A program made the position numbers and the translations under genes. Below are positions 50,400 through 58,774 of a stretch of DNA of 64,000 bases, piece after piece. Each line of letters opens with the position of its first letter. Position 1 is the stretch's first letter. The notes below the pieces were generated by a model that was not told where the DNA came from, did no database searches, and worked only from the letters and a program-made list of their open reading frames with translations. The DNA is from Acinetobacter portensis. GTDB lineage: Bacteria; Pseudomonadota; Gammaproteobacteria; Pseudomonadales; Moraxellaceae. The stretch is taken from assembly GCF_023158935.1 (NCBI RefSeq), contig NZ_CP096120.1:2504516-2568515 (forward strand), in the 5' to 3' direction.

Positions 50400-50687
50400 T
50401 TAACCGAATAAAACATCACGAATAGAAGAATCTTTATTAAAAACAGATTTTGCAAAAGGGCATAACGGTAAAATTTTCACACCCTTGCTACGCGCAAACT
50501 CTACAGCACTATTCACTAAATGCACGCCTACGTTTTGTCCACGCAATTCATCTTCCACATGCGTATGGTCAATAATAAATTTATCATCACCTGCCCAAGA
50601 ATATGTCATTTCAGCTAAACGCTGACCATCTTCACCAATATAAAACTCACCTTTAGAGCCATTTTCTTTATGTTTAATTTCTAACAC
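50400..50687 (-). CDS. GNAT-type N-acetyltransferase, small (paralogue of the preceding gene)
   Basis: The protein has 95 residues from a GTG start. The architecture is the same as its neighbour: GEFYIGEDGQRLAEMTYSW, VEDELRGQNVGVHLVNSAVEFARSKGVKILPLCPFAKSVF. The loop reads RGQNVG instead of RGQGVA, so CoA binding may be slightly altered. The pair probably arose by tandem duplication and shares a transcript (44-bp gap). Confidence 0.85.
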   Translation of the reverse strand: MLEIKHKENGSKGEFYIGEDGQRLAEMTYSWAGDDKFIIDHTHVEDELRGQNVGVHLVNSAVEFARSKGVKILPLCPFAKSVFNKDSSIRDVLFG

Positions 50688-50873
50688 TTTTCTGTCCTTT
50701 AAATTATTCTTAATCTAAAAAATGCCACGTTTTTTTTGGGCATACTGTTAATTTTTATTACCCGCAACATATTTAGGTCACATACAAAATCTATGATGAG
50801 AAGGCAAACACATAACTTAACTTCATATTGAATTAAGCCTACAATTCCCCCAAATATTCTTTGCTATTTTTAT

Positions 50874-52070
50874 ATGAAAACTTCTCCCATAGAAGCAGAT
50901 ACCACTCCTACCAAGCAGTGGATTTGTGTGATTACACTTGCCTTTGGTGCTTTTATTTTTAACACCACAGAATTTATACCCATCGCCTTATTAAGTGATA
51001 TAGGTAATAGTTTTGGAATGCCTGCAACAGATGTCGGCATGATGATTACGCTTTACGCATGGGTTGTTGCACCAATCTCTTTACCAATTATGTTACTCAC
51101 GAAAAATATCGAAAGACGGTTTTTACTGACGGTTTTATTTGTTGTTTTTATTGTAAGTCACGTTTTATCTTATTTTGCATGGAGTTTTACGGTTCTGCTA
51201 ATTAGCCGTATTGGTATTGCATTTTCACATGCTTTATTTTGGGCAATTACTGCATCTTTAGCCGTTCGTGTTGCACCTAAAGGCAAAGAATTTCAAGCTT
51301 TAGGTTTACTTGCAACAGGTACAGCTTTAGCCATGGTTTTAGGTATTCCATTTGGTCGCATGATTGGTGAAACTTACGGATGGCGAAATACCTTTGGGCT
51401 TATAGCCATTTGTGCAACTTTTGTCTGTATTACGCTTGCCAAAACTTTGCCATTATTACCAAGTGTCAATTCAGGTTCTATTCGAAGTTTATCTAGCTTT
51501 ATAAAACGTCCAAGTTTAATGATGGTTTTTGCTTTAACCATTATTGTGATTACAGCCCAATTTACGGCATATAGTTATATAGAACCTTTTTCACTCAATA
51601 TTGCTCAATTTAGTTCTGCACAAACCACAACTTTACTGCTTATTTTTGGTGGCGCTGGTTTCTTTGGTTCATATCTTTTTGGCAAATTTAGTGCTCGCTA
51701 TCCAAAACTTGCAATTCCTTTAAGTACTTTTTGTTTAGCTACTTCAATGCTTCTTTTACTGCCGTTTTCGAGTGGCTTTTTAAGCTTAAGTGCTGTGTGT
51801 TTACTATGGGGCGTTGGCATTATTGGATTTAGCCTTGCACTTCAAGCCAAAACACTCAACCTCGCTTCCGATGCAACCGATGTCGCGATGGCAATTTACT
51901 CTGGCTTATACAATGTTGGTATTGGTGGCGGTGCATTATTGGGTGGACTTGTTAGCACACATATAGGGTTAAGCTATATTGGAATTATTGGCGGTGTTCT
52001 TGCTGTTTTAGGAACATTACTCACATTAATTTTGGTACGCCGTGCAGACTTTATGCCAAATAAAGTTTAA
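50874..52070 (+). CDS. MFS sugar/drug efflux transporter (SotB/YdeA-like)
   Basis: The protein has 398 residues with 12 membrane helices. MFS motifs include NTTEFIPIALLSDIGNSFG in helix 1, the loop 2-3 equivalent, and SRIGIAFSHALFWAITASLAVRVAPKGKEFQALGLLATGTALA. The pattern matches the SotB/YdeA arabinose-IPTG exporter branch. It is an inner-membrane proton antiporter; the true substrate is unknown. Single gene. Confidence 0.85.
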   Translation: MKTSPIEADTTPTKQWICVITLAFGAFIFNTTEFIPIALLSDIGNSFGMPATDVGMMITLYAWVVAPISLPIMLLTKNIERRFLLTVLFVVFIVSHVLSYFAWSFTVLLISRIGIAFSHALFWAITASLAVRVAPKGKEFQALGLLATGTALAMVLGIPFGRMIGETYGWRNTFGLIAICATFVCITLAKTLPLLPSVNSGSIRSLSSFIKRPSLMMVFALTIIVITAQFTAYSYIEPFSLNIAQFSSAQTTTLLLIFGGAGFFGSYLFGKFSARYPKLAIPLSTFCLATSMLLLLPFSSGFLSLSAVCLLWGVGIIGFSLALQAKTLNLASDATDVAMAIYSGLYNVGIGGGALLGGLVSTHIGLSYIGIIGGVLAVLGTLLTLILVRRADFMPNKV

Positions 52071-52154
52071 TTGTTTTAACATTTACGTATTTGCAGATTC
52101 AGTCAAAATCTGTCATGCTTCGCGCATATTTGGATTTATCCAAAACAAAATTTA

Positions 52155-52350
52155 GTTGAACAAGGGGAGTAGCCTCCTCCAAACGTTAAACACTCTTTAT
52201 GAATATTTAACGTGTCAGAATATCGTCATTACACTTTGCAAAAAGTCGGTATCTGAGCATCTTGAGTTTAAATACAAAGATGTAGGCAAGACCTTGATCA
52301 TGTTGTTACAGATGTTTTATTTCATCTGACGACTGGTCAAGGTTTTTTTA
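52155..52350 (+). promoter_or_regulatory. yybP-ykoY manganese riboswitch with intrinsic terminator
   Basis: The conserved pieces appear in order: AAGGGGAGTAGCCTCC (L1 motif, from 52162), the variable P2 region, GTATCTGAGCATCTTG (L3 motif, about 52249-52264), then TAGGCAAGACCTTGATCA. The last pairs with TGGTCAAGG before a T-run (52334-52349) to form the expression-platform terminator. It ends about 30 bp before the terC start. Known: this class binds Mn2+ and switches on TerC/Alx-type exporters. Confidence 0.88.
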
Positions 52351-52381
52351 TGGCTGGTTGTTAGATGTGGAGAATTCCCCT

Positions 52382-53344
52382 ATGGAAACAATCGGCACTT
52401 TATGGCTGTATTTAGCATTCTTCGGTATTGTTACTGTTATGCTCATCATCGACTTTTTAGGCTTTAAACAAAAGCAAGGTCAAGAAGTTAAAGTTAAAAC
52501 CGCAGCATACTGGAGTATTGCTTGGGTTACAGTCGCGACTTTATTTGGTGGTGGCTTGTGGTTATACCTAGAACAAACCGCAGGCGCGACAGTCGCGAAT
52601 ACCAAAGTGATGGAATACTTTGCAGGTTATTTACTCGAAAAATCACTCGCAATTGATAACGTATTCGTTTGGCTGATGATTTTTGCCGCTTTTGCAATTC
52701 CTCCTGCATTACAACGTAAATTGCTTTTATACGGCGTATTAGGCGCAATTGTTTTACGTACCATCTTTATTTTTATTGGTGCATGGTTTGTTCAAGAATT
52801 CTCTTGGATTCTCTACATTTTCGGTGCGTTCTTAGTTTATACAGGCTTCAAGTTCTTAAAAGGTCAAGATGACGATCCGAATATTGAAGATATGGCGATT
52901 CTAAAATGGCTACGTAAACACATGCGTATTACACCAAAGCTAGAAGGCGATAAATTCTTTGTTCGTCAAAATGGTATGCTTTGGGCAACACCACTTTTCT
53001 TGGTTTTAATTTTAGTAGAAGCATCTGACGTTATTTTCGCAGTCGACTCTATTCCTGCTATTTTTGCGGTAACCACAGACCCGTTCATTGTATTAACTGC
53101 AAACTTAATGGCAATTTTAGGCTTACGTGCAATGTTCTTCTTATTGTCGGGCGCTGCATCTAAAATGCATTACTTACCGTATGGCTTAGGTCTTATTTTA
53201 GTGTTCATTGGCTTTAAAATGCTGATGCTTGACGTATTCCACATGCCAATTTGGATTTCATTAGGCTTTATTGTCATTACCCTGACAATTACAGCAATTC
53301 TGTCGATTCGACACAGCAAAAAATATAACGAAACAACCTTATAA
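52382..53344 (+). CDS. alx: TerC/Alx-family manganese exporter
   Basis: The protein has 320 residues from the ATG at 52382, with a GGAG Shine-Dalgarno 9 bases upstream. The open frame from a TTG at 52358 is not needed. The TerC fold has about 9 helices; acidic metal motifs include EKSLAIDNVFVWLMIF and LVEASDVIFAVDSIPAIFAVT with paired aspartates. Similar to E. coli Alx. The manganese riboswitch directly upstream strongly supports Mn2+ efflux as its job. Confidence 0.92.
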   Translation: METIGTLWLYLAFFGIVTVMLIIDFLGFKQKQGQEVKVKTAAYWSIAWVTVATLFGGGLWLYLEQTAGATVANTKVMEYFAGYLLEKSLAIDNVFVWLMIFAAFAIPPALQRKLLLYGVLGAIVLRTIFIFIGAWFVQEFSWILYIFGAFLVYTGFKFLKGQDDDPNIEDMAILKWLRKHMRITPKLEGDKFFVRQNGMLWATPLFLVLILVEASDVIFAVDSIPAIFAVTTDPFIVLTANLMAILGLRAMFFLLSGAASKMHYLPYGLGLILVFIGFKMLMLDVFHMPIWISLGFIVITLTITAILSIRHSKKYNETTL

Positions 53345-53361
53345 GCTTAAAATATGAATGA

Positions 53362-53391
53362 TAAAAGCCTTCCTTTGGGAGGGCTTTTTTA
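53362..53391. terminator. Terminator between terC and a convergent gene
   Basis: The stem AAAAGCCTTCC / GGAGGGCTTTTTT with loop TTTG overlaps the last codon of the minus-strand nucleotidyltransferase gene and serves the plus-strand exporter gene. Confidence 0.8.
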
Positions 53392-53973
53392 ATCTATTAA
53401 TTTTAACTTTGACCATTTCCCTAAAAAATCCTTTGTTTTTAATCTATATAAAAACACATCATGACTGACTAAATTTTTATTCCAACGTAGCTTCAATTCA
53501 AATAAGTCCGACAGTCCAAAGGGTGCGATATATTCGATTTCATTCATTGCATTCAAACGTACCGCAACAGATGTTGCTGTTTCAGGCCATAACGACAACG
53601 CATGCTCAATAGACCTTAATGGCGCAATATTTTCACCGGTATCGGTTTTATACCAAGTATGAACCAAAGCTTGATTGGTGATATCCCACTGTATATTTGG
53701 AAAGATTTTCGACATTTCTTTTTCTAAATTTTCTGCATAACAATCATCAGATACATCATAAAAAATAACATCAACTTCGGTATTTTCTAAAGCGTACTCT
53801 TGATCATGTAAATGTGCCCAAACCGTATTACGAATAATGCCTGCTGCAATATATGCTTGTGATTCTATAGCTTTTAAAGCCTTTAAAATTTGCATGATAT
53901 TCGTATTTTTAAGCAGAATATTTTTCAAATTTTCAGCATACTTTTCTTCCATATTGATCATTTTCATATTCAC
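53389..53973 (-). CDS. Nucleotidyltransferase-like protein (COG3575/YjbR-type family)
   Basis: The protein has 194 residues. The family's nucleotidyltransferase-like core appears as QAYIAAGIIRNTVWAHLHDQE, followed by ENTEVDVIFYDVSD with two of the acidic residues. SVAVRLNAMNEIEYIAPFGLSDLFELKLRWN and the ending FLYRLKTKDFLGKWSKLKL complete it. It is probably cytoplasmic and of unknown substrate; the family is uncharacterised. The start is the first ATG of a run of possible starts (53973, 53961). Convergent with the exporter. Confidence 0.8.
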   Translation of the reverse strand: MNMKMINMEEKYAENLKNILLKNTNIMQILKALKAIESQAYIAAGIIRNTVWAHLHDQEYALENTEVDVIFYDVSDDCYAENLEKEMSKIFPNIQWDITNQALVHTWYKTDTGENIAPLRSIEHALSLWPETATSVAVRLNAMNEIEYIAPFGLSDLFELKLRWNKNLVSHDVFLYRLKTKDFLGKWSKLKLID

Positions 53974-54091
53974 ACTCGTTTTTAAATAATGATCCTAAAT
54001 TCAAAATTGGTAAAGATTATGTGATGAATCATGGAAGAGTTGATTTTTTACGTTACAATCAAGCGAAAAAAGTACAACCATAGGTTTTCTA

Positions 54092-55417
54092 ATGTCTTCA
54101 ATTTTATCTCCTATTGCCATTCGTGGTCGTTTTCTCGATATTCAAAATACAGTTTCAAAAGCATCCGATATCGACCAAGCTGTTCGATATATTGAAGATG
54201 GCTTACTCATTAGTCATGAAGGAAAAATTTCATGGTTTGGTACGTGGGAAGAAGGGCAATCTCAACTTAATGCAGATATGAATGTTCAGCATTATCCTGA
54301 TCAACTCATTGTTCCTGGTTTTATTGACACGCACATTCATTTTCCACAATCAGAAATGATTGGTGCATATGGCGAACAACTTTTAGAGTGGTTAAACACT
54401 TATACATTCCCAACTGAAATTCAGTTTGAAAACAAAGCATATGCAGACAAAATTGCTCAATTCTTTGTAAACGAACTTCTTAAAAACGGCACAACAACTG
54501 CACTGGTTTTTTGTACGGTTCATCCTCAATCTGTAGATGCTTTATTTGAAGTTGCAGAACAGCACCAAATGCGCTTAATTGCAGGTAAAGTGATGATGGA
54601 TCGTCATGCACCTGAAGCTCTTTGTGACACAGCAGAAAGTGCATACACAGACTCTAAAGCACTTATTGAAAAGTGGCACGGAAAAGGTCGTAACTTATAT
54701 GCAATCACTCCACGTTTCGCACCAACATCTACACCTGAACAACTTTCTGCAGCAGGTAAACTAAAAGCTGAATTCCCAGATGTTTATGTGCATACGCATT
54801 TAAGTGAAAATAAAAATGAAATTGCATGGGTAAAAGATTTATTCCCAGAACAAAAGGGCTATTTAGATGTTTATCATCATTATGGTTTAACAGGATCGCG
54901 TTCTGTATTTGCACACTGCGTTCACTTGAAAGATGAAGAGTGGGATTGCATGCATCAAACTGATTCTGCAATTGCGTTTTGTCCAACTTCAAACTTGTTC
55001 TTAGGTAGCGGTTTATTCCCTTTGAAAAAGACATGGGAAAAACAAGTAAAAGTGGGCTTAGGCACAGATGTAGGCGCAGGAACTTCATTTAACCAACTAC
55101 AAACGCTAAATGAAGCTTACAAAGTTCAACAACTGCAAGGCGATAAACTCTCTGCATTTGAAGCGCTTTATCATGCAACAATTGGTGGGGCAAAAGCCTT
55201 AGATTTAGATGAAAAGTTAGGTAATTTCAACATTGGAAAAGAAGCCGACTTTGTTGTTTTAGATTTAAAACCAACAGCAATTCAGGCTTTACGCCAAGAA
55301 CGTGCAAAAGGTATTGATGATGCTTTCTTTGCACTCATGACCATGGGCGATGACCGCAACATTCACAGTACTTATGTATTTGGTCAATTGGCTTATAGCA
55401 AAAGTAATGCTCAATAA
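54092..55417 (+). CDS. guaD: Guanine deaminase
   Basis: This 441-residue amidohydrolase has the metal site VPGFIDTHIHFPQ, HLSENKNEIAWV with a metal histidine, SVFAHCVHL and GLGTDVGAGTS. It deaminates guanine to xanthine with zinc. It lies upstream of hpt, so both are purine salvage genes. The 3' flank contains a hairpin and the hpt leader. Confidence 0.95.
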   Translation: MSSILSPIAIRGRFLDIQNTVSKASDIDQAVRYIEDGLLISHEGKISWFGTWEEGQSQLNADMNVQHYPDQLIVPGFIDTHIHFPQSEMIGAYGEQLLEWLNTYTFPTEIQFENKAYADKIAQFFVNELLKNGTTTALVFCTVHPQSVDALFEVAEQHQMRLIAGKVMMDRHAPEALCDTAESAYTDSKALIEKWHGKGRNLYAITPRFAPTSTPEQLSAAGKLKAEFPDVYVHTHLSENKNEIAWVKDLFPEQKGYLDVYHHYGLTGSRSVFAHCVHLKDEEWDCMHQTDSAIAFCPTSNLFLGSGLFPLKKTWEKQVKVGLGTDVGAGTSFNQLQTLNEAYKVQQLQGDKLSAFEALYHATIGGAKALDLDEKLGNFNIGKEADFVVLDLKPTAIQALRQERAKGIDDAFFALMTMGDDRNIHSTYVFGQLAYSKSNAQ

Positions 55418-55569
55418 ATAATTGCGCTTCGCTTTTTTTATGTGAGAAATTTACTATTTGTTATATTTTTATTTGTGCTTAATTCACAAATTGAAAAACA
55501 ATGACTACACTCTACATAGCCAAAAGGGATGCATCTCATCTTCAGATGTATTAAAATTAAGATAATATG

Positions 55570-55596
55570 AGGTGTTGCTGGTCAACGCCTTTTTTA
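55570..55596 (+). terminator. Intrinsic terminator in the hpt leader (attenuator candidate)
   Basis: The stem AGGTGTTG / CAACGCCT (one G-T pair) is followed by T6, 31 bp upstream of the hpt start. No promoter fits between the T-run and hpt, so transcription must read through. A second hairpin (GATGCATCT / AGATGTATT, 55528-55552) precedes it, and CTCAT in its loop can pair with ATGAG at the foot of the terminator. Confidence 0.6.
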
Positions 55597-55626
55597 TTTT
55601 TAACTTTTTTCTTTAGGTATCTACCC

Positions 55627-56154
55627 ATGACCGTTCAAATGAGCGTAATGATTTCCACAGAAGAAATCCAAGCTAAAGTTAAAGAGCTTGGTGCAATTAT
55701 TGATGCACACTACGCAAACAGTGACAAAGAATTAGTACTTGTAGGTTTATTACGTGGTTCTGTAATTTTCATGTCAGATTTATGCCGCGCAATCACAAAA
55801 CCACACGAACTAGATTTTATGACGGTATCAAGTTATGGCGGTGGAACCGTATCTTCAAAAGACGTTAAAATTTTGAAAGATTTAGACGGTGAAATTCGTG
55901 GTAAAGATATTCTTGTTGTTGAAGATATTATCGACTCAGGTAATACCTTAAGCAAAGTTTTAGAAATTTTAAGTACGCGCGAGCCTAATTCAATTGAGCT
56001 TTGCACTTTAGTGAGCAAGCCTTCACGCCGTGAAATTGACTTAGAAGTTAAATTTTTAGGCTTTGAAGTAGAAGACAAATTCATTGTAGGTTATGGCTTA
56101 GATTACGATCAAAAATATCGCCATCTTCCATTTATTGGTGAAATTGGTCTTTAA
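55627..56154 (+). CDS. hpt: Hypoxanthine phosphoribosyltransferase
   Basis: About 175 residues from the ATG at 55627. The open frame continues upstream to 55567, but that part codes through the terminator hairpin and is unlikely. The PRTase core has [17 protein letters not shown], and the PRPP loop is [16 protein letters not shown]. The C-terminal metal and purine site reads [18 protein letters not shown]. It salvages hypoxanthine (and usually guanine) to IMP and GMP. It follows guaD, with an attenuator-like leader between them. Confidence 0.95.
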   Translation: MTVQMSVMISTEEIQAKVKELGAIIDAHYANSDKELVLVGLLRGSVIFMSDLCRAITKPHELDFMTVSSYGGGTVSSKDVKILKDLDGEIRGKDILVVEDIIDSGNTLSKVLEILSTREPNSIELCTLVSKPSRREIDLEVKFLGFEVEDKFIVGYGLDYDQKYRHLPFIGEIGL

Positions 56155-56167
56155 TCAGTTTCATTTT

Positions 56168-56192
56168 AAAAAGTGGCGTAAGCCACTTTTTT
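56168..56192 (+). terminator. hpt terminator
   Basis: The hairpin AAAAGTGGC / GCCACTTTTT with a T-run begins 13 bp after the hpt stop. Confidence 0.85.
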
Positions 56193-56326
56193 TATTTTCA
56201 TAAAAAAATTAAAGAACAAAAAAACAACAACTTTTAGCCAAACTTTTCTTTCCTCTTCATGTTTTTTATTTAATGATAGATTTACAAGTTTTTATAATAC
56301 AAAGATAAATAACAAGGAGATTCATT

Positions 56327-56578
56327 ATGTGGTCACTCATCGTTGCAATTGTTATTGGTTTTGTTGCAGGCTTAATTGCTCGTGCTATTCACCCCGGTGA
56401 AGATAAGGCAGGTTTTTTTGTTACCGCTGCATTAGGTATTGCAGGCTCATTACTTGCAACATACGGCGGACGTTTCCTTGGTTTATATCTAGAAGGGTCT
56501 AGTGCAGGCTTTATTGCTTCTATTATTGGCGCAATTATCATTCTATTTATTTATAATTTAATTGCGAAAAAATCGTAA
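56327..56578 (+). CDS. GlsB/YeaQ/YmgE-family small membrane protein
   Basis: This 83-residue protein has three hydrophobic helices: IVAIVIGFVAGLIARAIHPGEDKAG, ALGIAGSLLATYGGRFLGLYLEG, and a C-terminal helix GFIASIIGAIIILFIYNLIAKK. These are hallmarks of the transglycosylase-associated / GlsB family. Often stress-induced; function not settled. Monocistronic with a strong AAGGAG Shine-Dalgarno. Confidence 0.9.
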   Translation: MWSLIVAIVIGFVAGLIARAIHPGEDKAGFFVTAALGIAGSLLATYGGRFLGLYLEGSSAGFIASIIGAIIILFIYNLIAKKS

Positions 56579-56587
56579 ATTAATGAA

Positions 56588-56618
56588 TAAAAAAAGCACC
56601 GAATATGGTGCTTTTTTT
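56588..56618. terminator. Convergent terminator between the GlsB-family gene and dsbC
   Basis: The stem AAAAAAAGCACC / GGTGCTTTTTTT with loop GAATAT serves both convergent genes. Confidence 0.9.
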
Positions 56619-56633
56619 AGCTTTAAACTTAAC

Positions 56634-57329
56634 TTATAAACCAAATTCTTTAAAAATTTGTTCAATTTGTTCAGCAGGGTATGCACCTGAAACTTTGAAT
56701 CCATTCGAGAAAATAATGGTCGGTGTACCACTAATTCCCAAAGTACGTGCCAAAGAAAGGTTACGATCAATTGGGTTTTCACAGGTCTTTTGACCTGTTG
56801 GCTCATAGCCTTTTGAAATTAAATCATCCCATGCTTGTGCAGGATTTTTCTCACAGAAAATTTTCTTAGATGGTGCAACAGATTGTGGTTTAAATGCCAA
56901 AATAAAAGTATTGATTGTAACATTATCTAGCTTTTTAAGTTCTGCTTCTAACTGCTTACAGAAAGGGCAGTTTGGGTCTGTAAATACCGCAATTTGACGT
57001 TTACCATTTCCCTTAACTATTTTAATTGCATCATTAAATGGAAGTTTATTCCAATCTAGTGAATTCTGCTGAACCAACAAGCTTTTAGTTAAATTTTGCT
57101 TATCTTTCAAACGAACCATTGAACCAGCAAGAATATGTTGAGCATCATCATTTAAATAAACAACTTGCCCATTTAATGAACCGCTGTAAATTCCTTTCAT
57201 TTCTGTAACTTGAATATTTTGAATATTCACATCGGGATTATTTTTAGCCAAATTTGTTTTTACTGTTTCTACATTTGCAAATGCAAACGTAGACATAAAT
57301 GCTGTTGCTATAAGTATGGCTTTTTTCAT
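56634..57329 (-). CDS. dsbC: Thiol:disulfide interchange protein DsbC
   Basis: The protein has 231 residues. A signal peptide (MKKAILIATAFMSTFAFA) is followed by an N-terminal dimerisation domain and a thioredoxin-fold catalytic domain. The redox motif CPFC is in FTDPNCPFCKQLEAEL and the cis-Pro loop is GISGTPTIIF. The periplasmic isomerase shuffles wrong disulfides and is normally reduced by DsbD. A parS site lies 98 bp upstream. Monocistronic. Confidence 0.94.
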   Translation of the reverse strand: MKKAILIATAFMSTFAFANVETVKTNLAKNNPDVNIQNIQVTEMKGIYSGSLNGQVVYLNDDAQHILAGSMVRLKDKQNLTKSLLVQQNSLDWNKLPFNDAIKIVKGNGKRQIAVFTDPNCPFCKQLEAELKKLDNVTINTFILAFKPQSVAPSKKIFCEKNPAQAWDDLISKGYEPTGQKTCENPIDRNLSLARTLGISGTPTIIFSNGFKVSGAYPAEQIEQIFKEFGL

Positions 57330-57426
57330 TTTAAATTTTCACATTTATTAAATTGCCTTAATTCTACGCTTTTCACTTTACAAAAGTGTTTGATTTTCTT
57401 TAACTCAAACCACAAACACTATAAAT

Positions 57427-57442
57427 TGTTCCACGTGAAACA
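57427..57442. promoter_or_regulatory. parS chromosome-partition site
   Basis: TGTTCCACGTGAAACA matches the bacterial parS consensus exactly and is the reverse complement of the site at 35839-35854. It sits between dmeF and dsbC, about 6.5 kb from the oriC-like region. ParB loading here would position the origin during segregation. Confidence 0.9.
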
Positions 57443-57444
57443 AC

Positions 57445-58407
57445 TTATATTTTATTAATTTCAACTGATATATGTGCAATTTCATCATGAATTGAAAGCG
57501 CATGACGAACATTATCTGCTGTTAAGTTTTCATTGGTTTCTAAAGATAAAATACAAGAAAACTTGCCTTTAGCCACTTTCCACACATGAATATCTGTAAT
57601 ATTTACATTAGCAGATAATTCATCAATCACTTCTCTAATTTCATCTACAACAGGATGATCCATTTCAGCATCTAATAATGTTTTTCCAGCTTCTTTCATT
57701 AATCCTAAAGCCCATTTAGCCACAAGAATTGAACCTACAATACCCAATAAAGCATCAAGAAAATCCCACCCCATATACTTACCTGCAATTAATGCAACAA
57801 TTGCAAATACAGAGGTCACAGCATCTGCAACCACATGCAAAAAGGCAGCTTTTTGGTTTAAATCATGATGATCATTTTCCTGAGCATGATTATGTGAATA
57901 CTCATGCGAATGGTGATGGTGATGGTGATGGTGATGGTGATGGTGATGGTGATGGTCGCCATCATGAAGTAACCAAGCACAAATAAGGTTGATCGTTAAA
58001 CCTAAAATCGCAATTGGAATAGCTTCGTTATAATGAATTTCAACAGGATTTATAATTCGAATAACAGATTGAACAGCCATAAAAACGGCAACAACCATTA
58101 ATAAAATAGCGCTGCTATAACCCGCTAAAATTTCTATTTTCCATGTACCAAAACAAAATCTAGATTCTTTTGCATAGTGCCTAGCTGCTCTGTAAGCAAA
58201 ATAAGCTAAACCCAATGCAAGCATATGTGAACTCATATGCCATCCATCGGCAAGTAAAGCCATTGAATTAAAAATCCATCCCCCAATGACTTCTAACAGC
58301 ATCATAATTGCCGTTAAAATTGTCGCGATTAAAATTCGCTTTTGAGCTAATGGATTGCCCTCATCAAATTGATGTGAATGTATTCTTTTAGATTGAAAAT
58401 TTTGCAT
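57445..58407 (-). CDS. dmeF: CDF-family metal efflux transporter (DmeF-like)
   Basis: The protein has 320 residues with six membrane helices. Metal site A residues appear in SMALLADGWHMSSHMLALG and FLHVVADAVTSVFAIVAL. The cytosolic His-rich loop contains sixteen or so histidines, then a C-terminal cytosolic domain. It exports divalent cations (cobalt, nickel or zinc) with protons. It is divergent from the DmeR-like repressor with a shared operator. The His loop is encoded by a TGGTGA-type hexanucleotide repeat at 57911-57956. Confidence 0.92.
   Translation of the reverse strand: MQNFQSKRIHSHQFDEGNPLAQKRILIATILTAIMMLLEVIGGWIFNSMALLADGWHMSSHMLALGLAYFAYRAARHYAKESRFCFGTWKIEILAGYSSAILLMVVAVFMAVQSVIRIINPVEIHYNEAIPIAILGLTINLICAWLLHDGDHHHHHHHHHHHHHHHSHEYSHNHAQENDHHDLNQKAAFLHVVADAVTSVFAIVALIAGKYMGWDFLDALLGIVGSILVAKWALGLMKEAGKTLLDAEMDHPVVDEIREVIDELSANVNITDIHVWKVAKGKFSCILSLETNENLTADNVRHALSIHDEIAHISVEINKI
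57911..57956. repeat. Hexanucleotide tandem repeat (TGGTGA) encoding the DmeF histidine tract
   Basis: About 7.7 copies of TGGTGA. On the coding strand these are CAC/CAT codons, so copy-number changes would lengthen or shorten the metal-binding loop two histidines at a time without a frameshift. Confidence 0.9.
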
Positions 58408-58422
58408 AATAATAGGGGAACA

Positions 58423-58443
58423 ATATACTCCCCTATAGTATAT
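58423..58443. promoter_or_regulatory. Putative DmeR operator between dmeF and dmeR
   Basis: A near-palindrome with a G/C-tract centre (TATACTCCCCTATAGTATA) is flanked by AT inverted arms. This is the usual form of RcnR/FrmR-family sites. It lies between the divergent starts at 58407 and 58463. A further AGGGG tract is at 58413-58418. Confidence 0.7.
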
Positions 58444-58462
58444 TTAGTTTTTGGAGTGTTGT

Positions 58463-58729
58463 GTGAGTCATCTACATCAAGATAAGAAAATTTTAAACCG
58501 TGTAAAGCGTTTACAGGGGCAACTTAAAGCTGTTGAAGCATCTTTAAGTGAACCAGAAACAGAATGTATTGATGTTTTACAACAAGTCGCAGCAATTAAA
58601 GGTGCTGTTAATGGTTTAATGAACGAATTAACCGAGGCGCATTTACGCCATCATGTTTTAGCCGATGCTGAACAAGTCAATGAAGAAGAGTTAACTGAGT
58701 TTTTAAAATTATTAAAGCGGTATGGGTAG
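58463..58729 (+). CDS. dmeR: Metal-responsive repressor of the CsoR/RcnR family (DmeR-like)
   Basis: About 88 residues from the GTG at 58463, which has TTGGAG upstream. An upstream TTG at 58451 in frame would add four residues. All-helical CsoR/RcnR fold: SHLHQDKKILNRVKRLQGQLKAVEASL, then ECIDVLQQVAAIKGAVNGLMNEL with the conserved Cys and a metal-site VNGLM. The N-terminal His-x-H (HLH) fits RcnR-type nickel/cobalt sensors. It represses dmeF when metal is low. Divergent from dmeF across the operator. Confidence 0.88.
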   Translation: MSHLHQDKKILNRVKRLQGQLKAVEASLSEPETECIDVLQQVAAIKGAVNGLMNELTEAHLRHHVLADAEQVNEEELTEFLKLLKRYG

Positions 58730-58774
58730 TCTGATATAGTATTGTTTTTATTCATTATAATATCAGGGGGAATA

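Noticed and set aside
57911..57956. Possible CRISPR or other array
   Set aside because: It is a simple hexanucleotide repeat coding for histidines; no spacers are present. No CRISPR array was found in the window.
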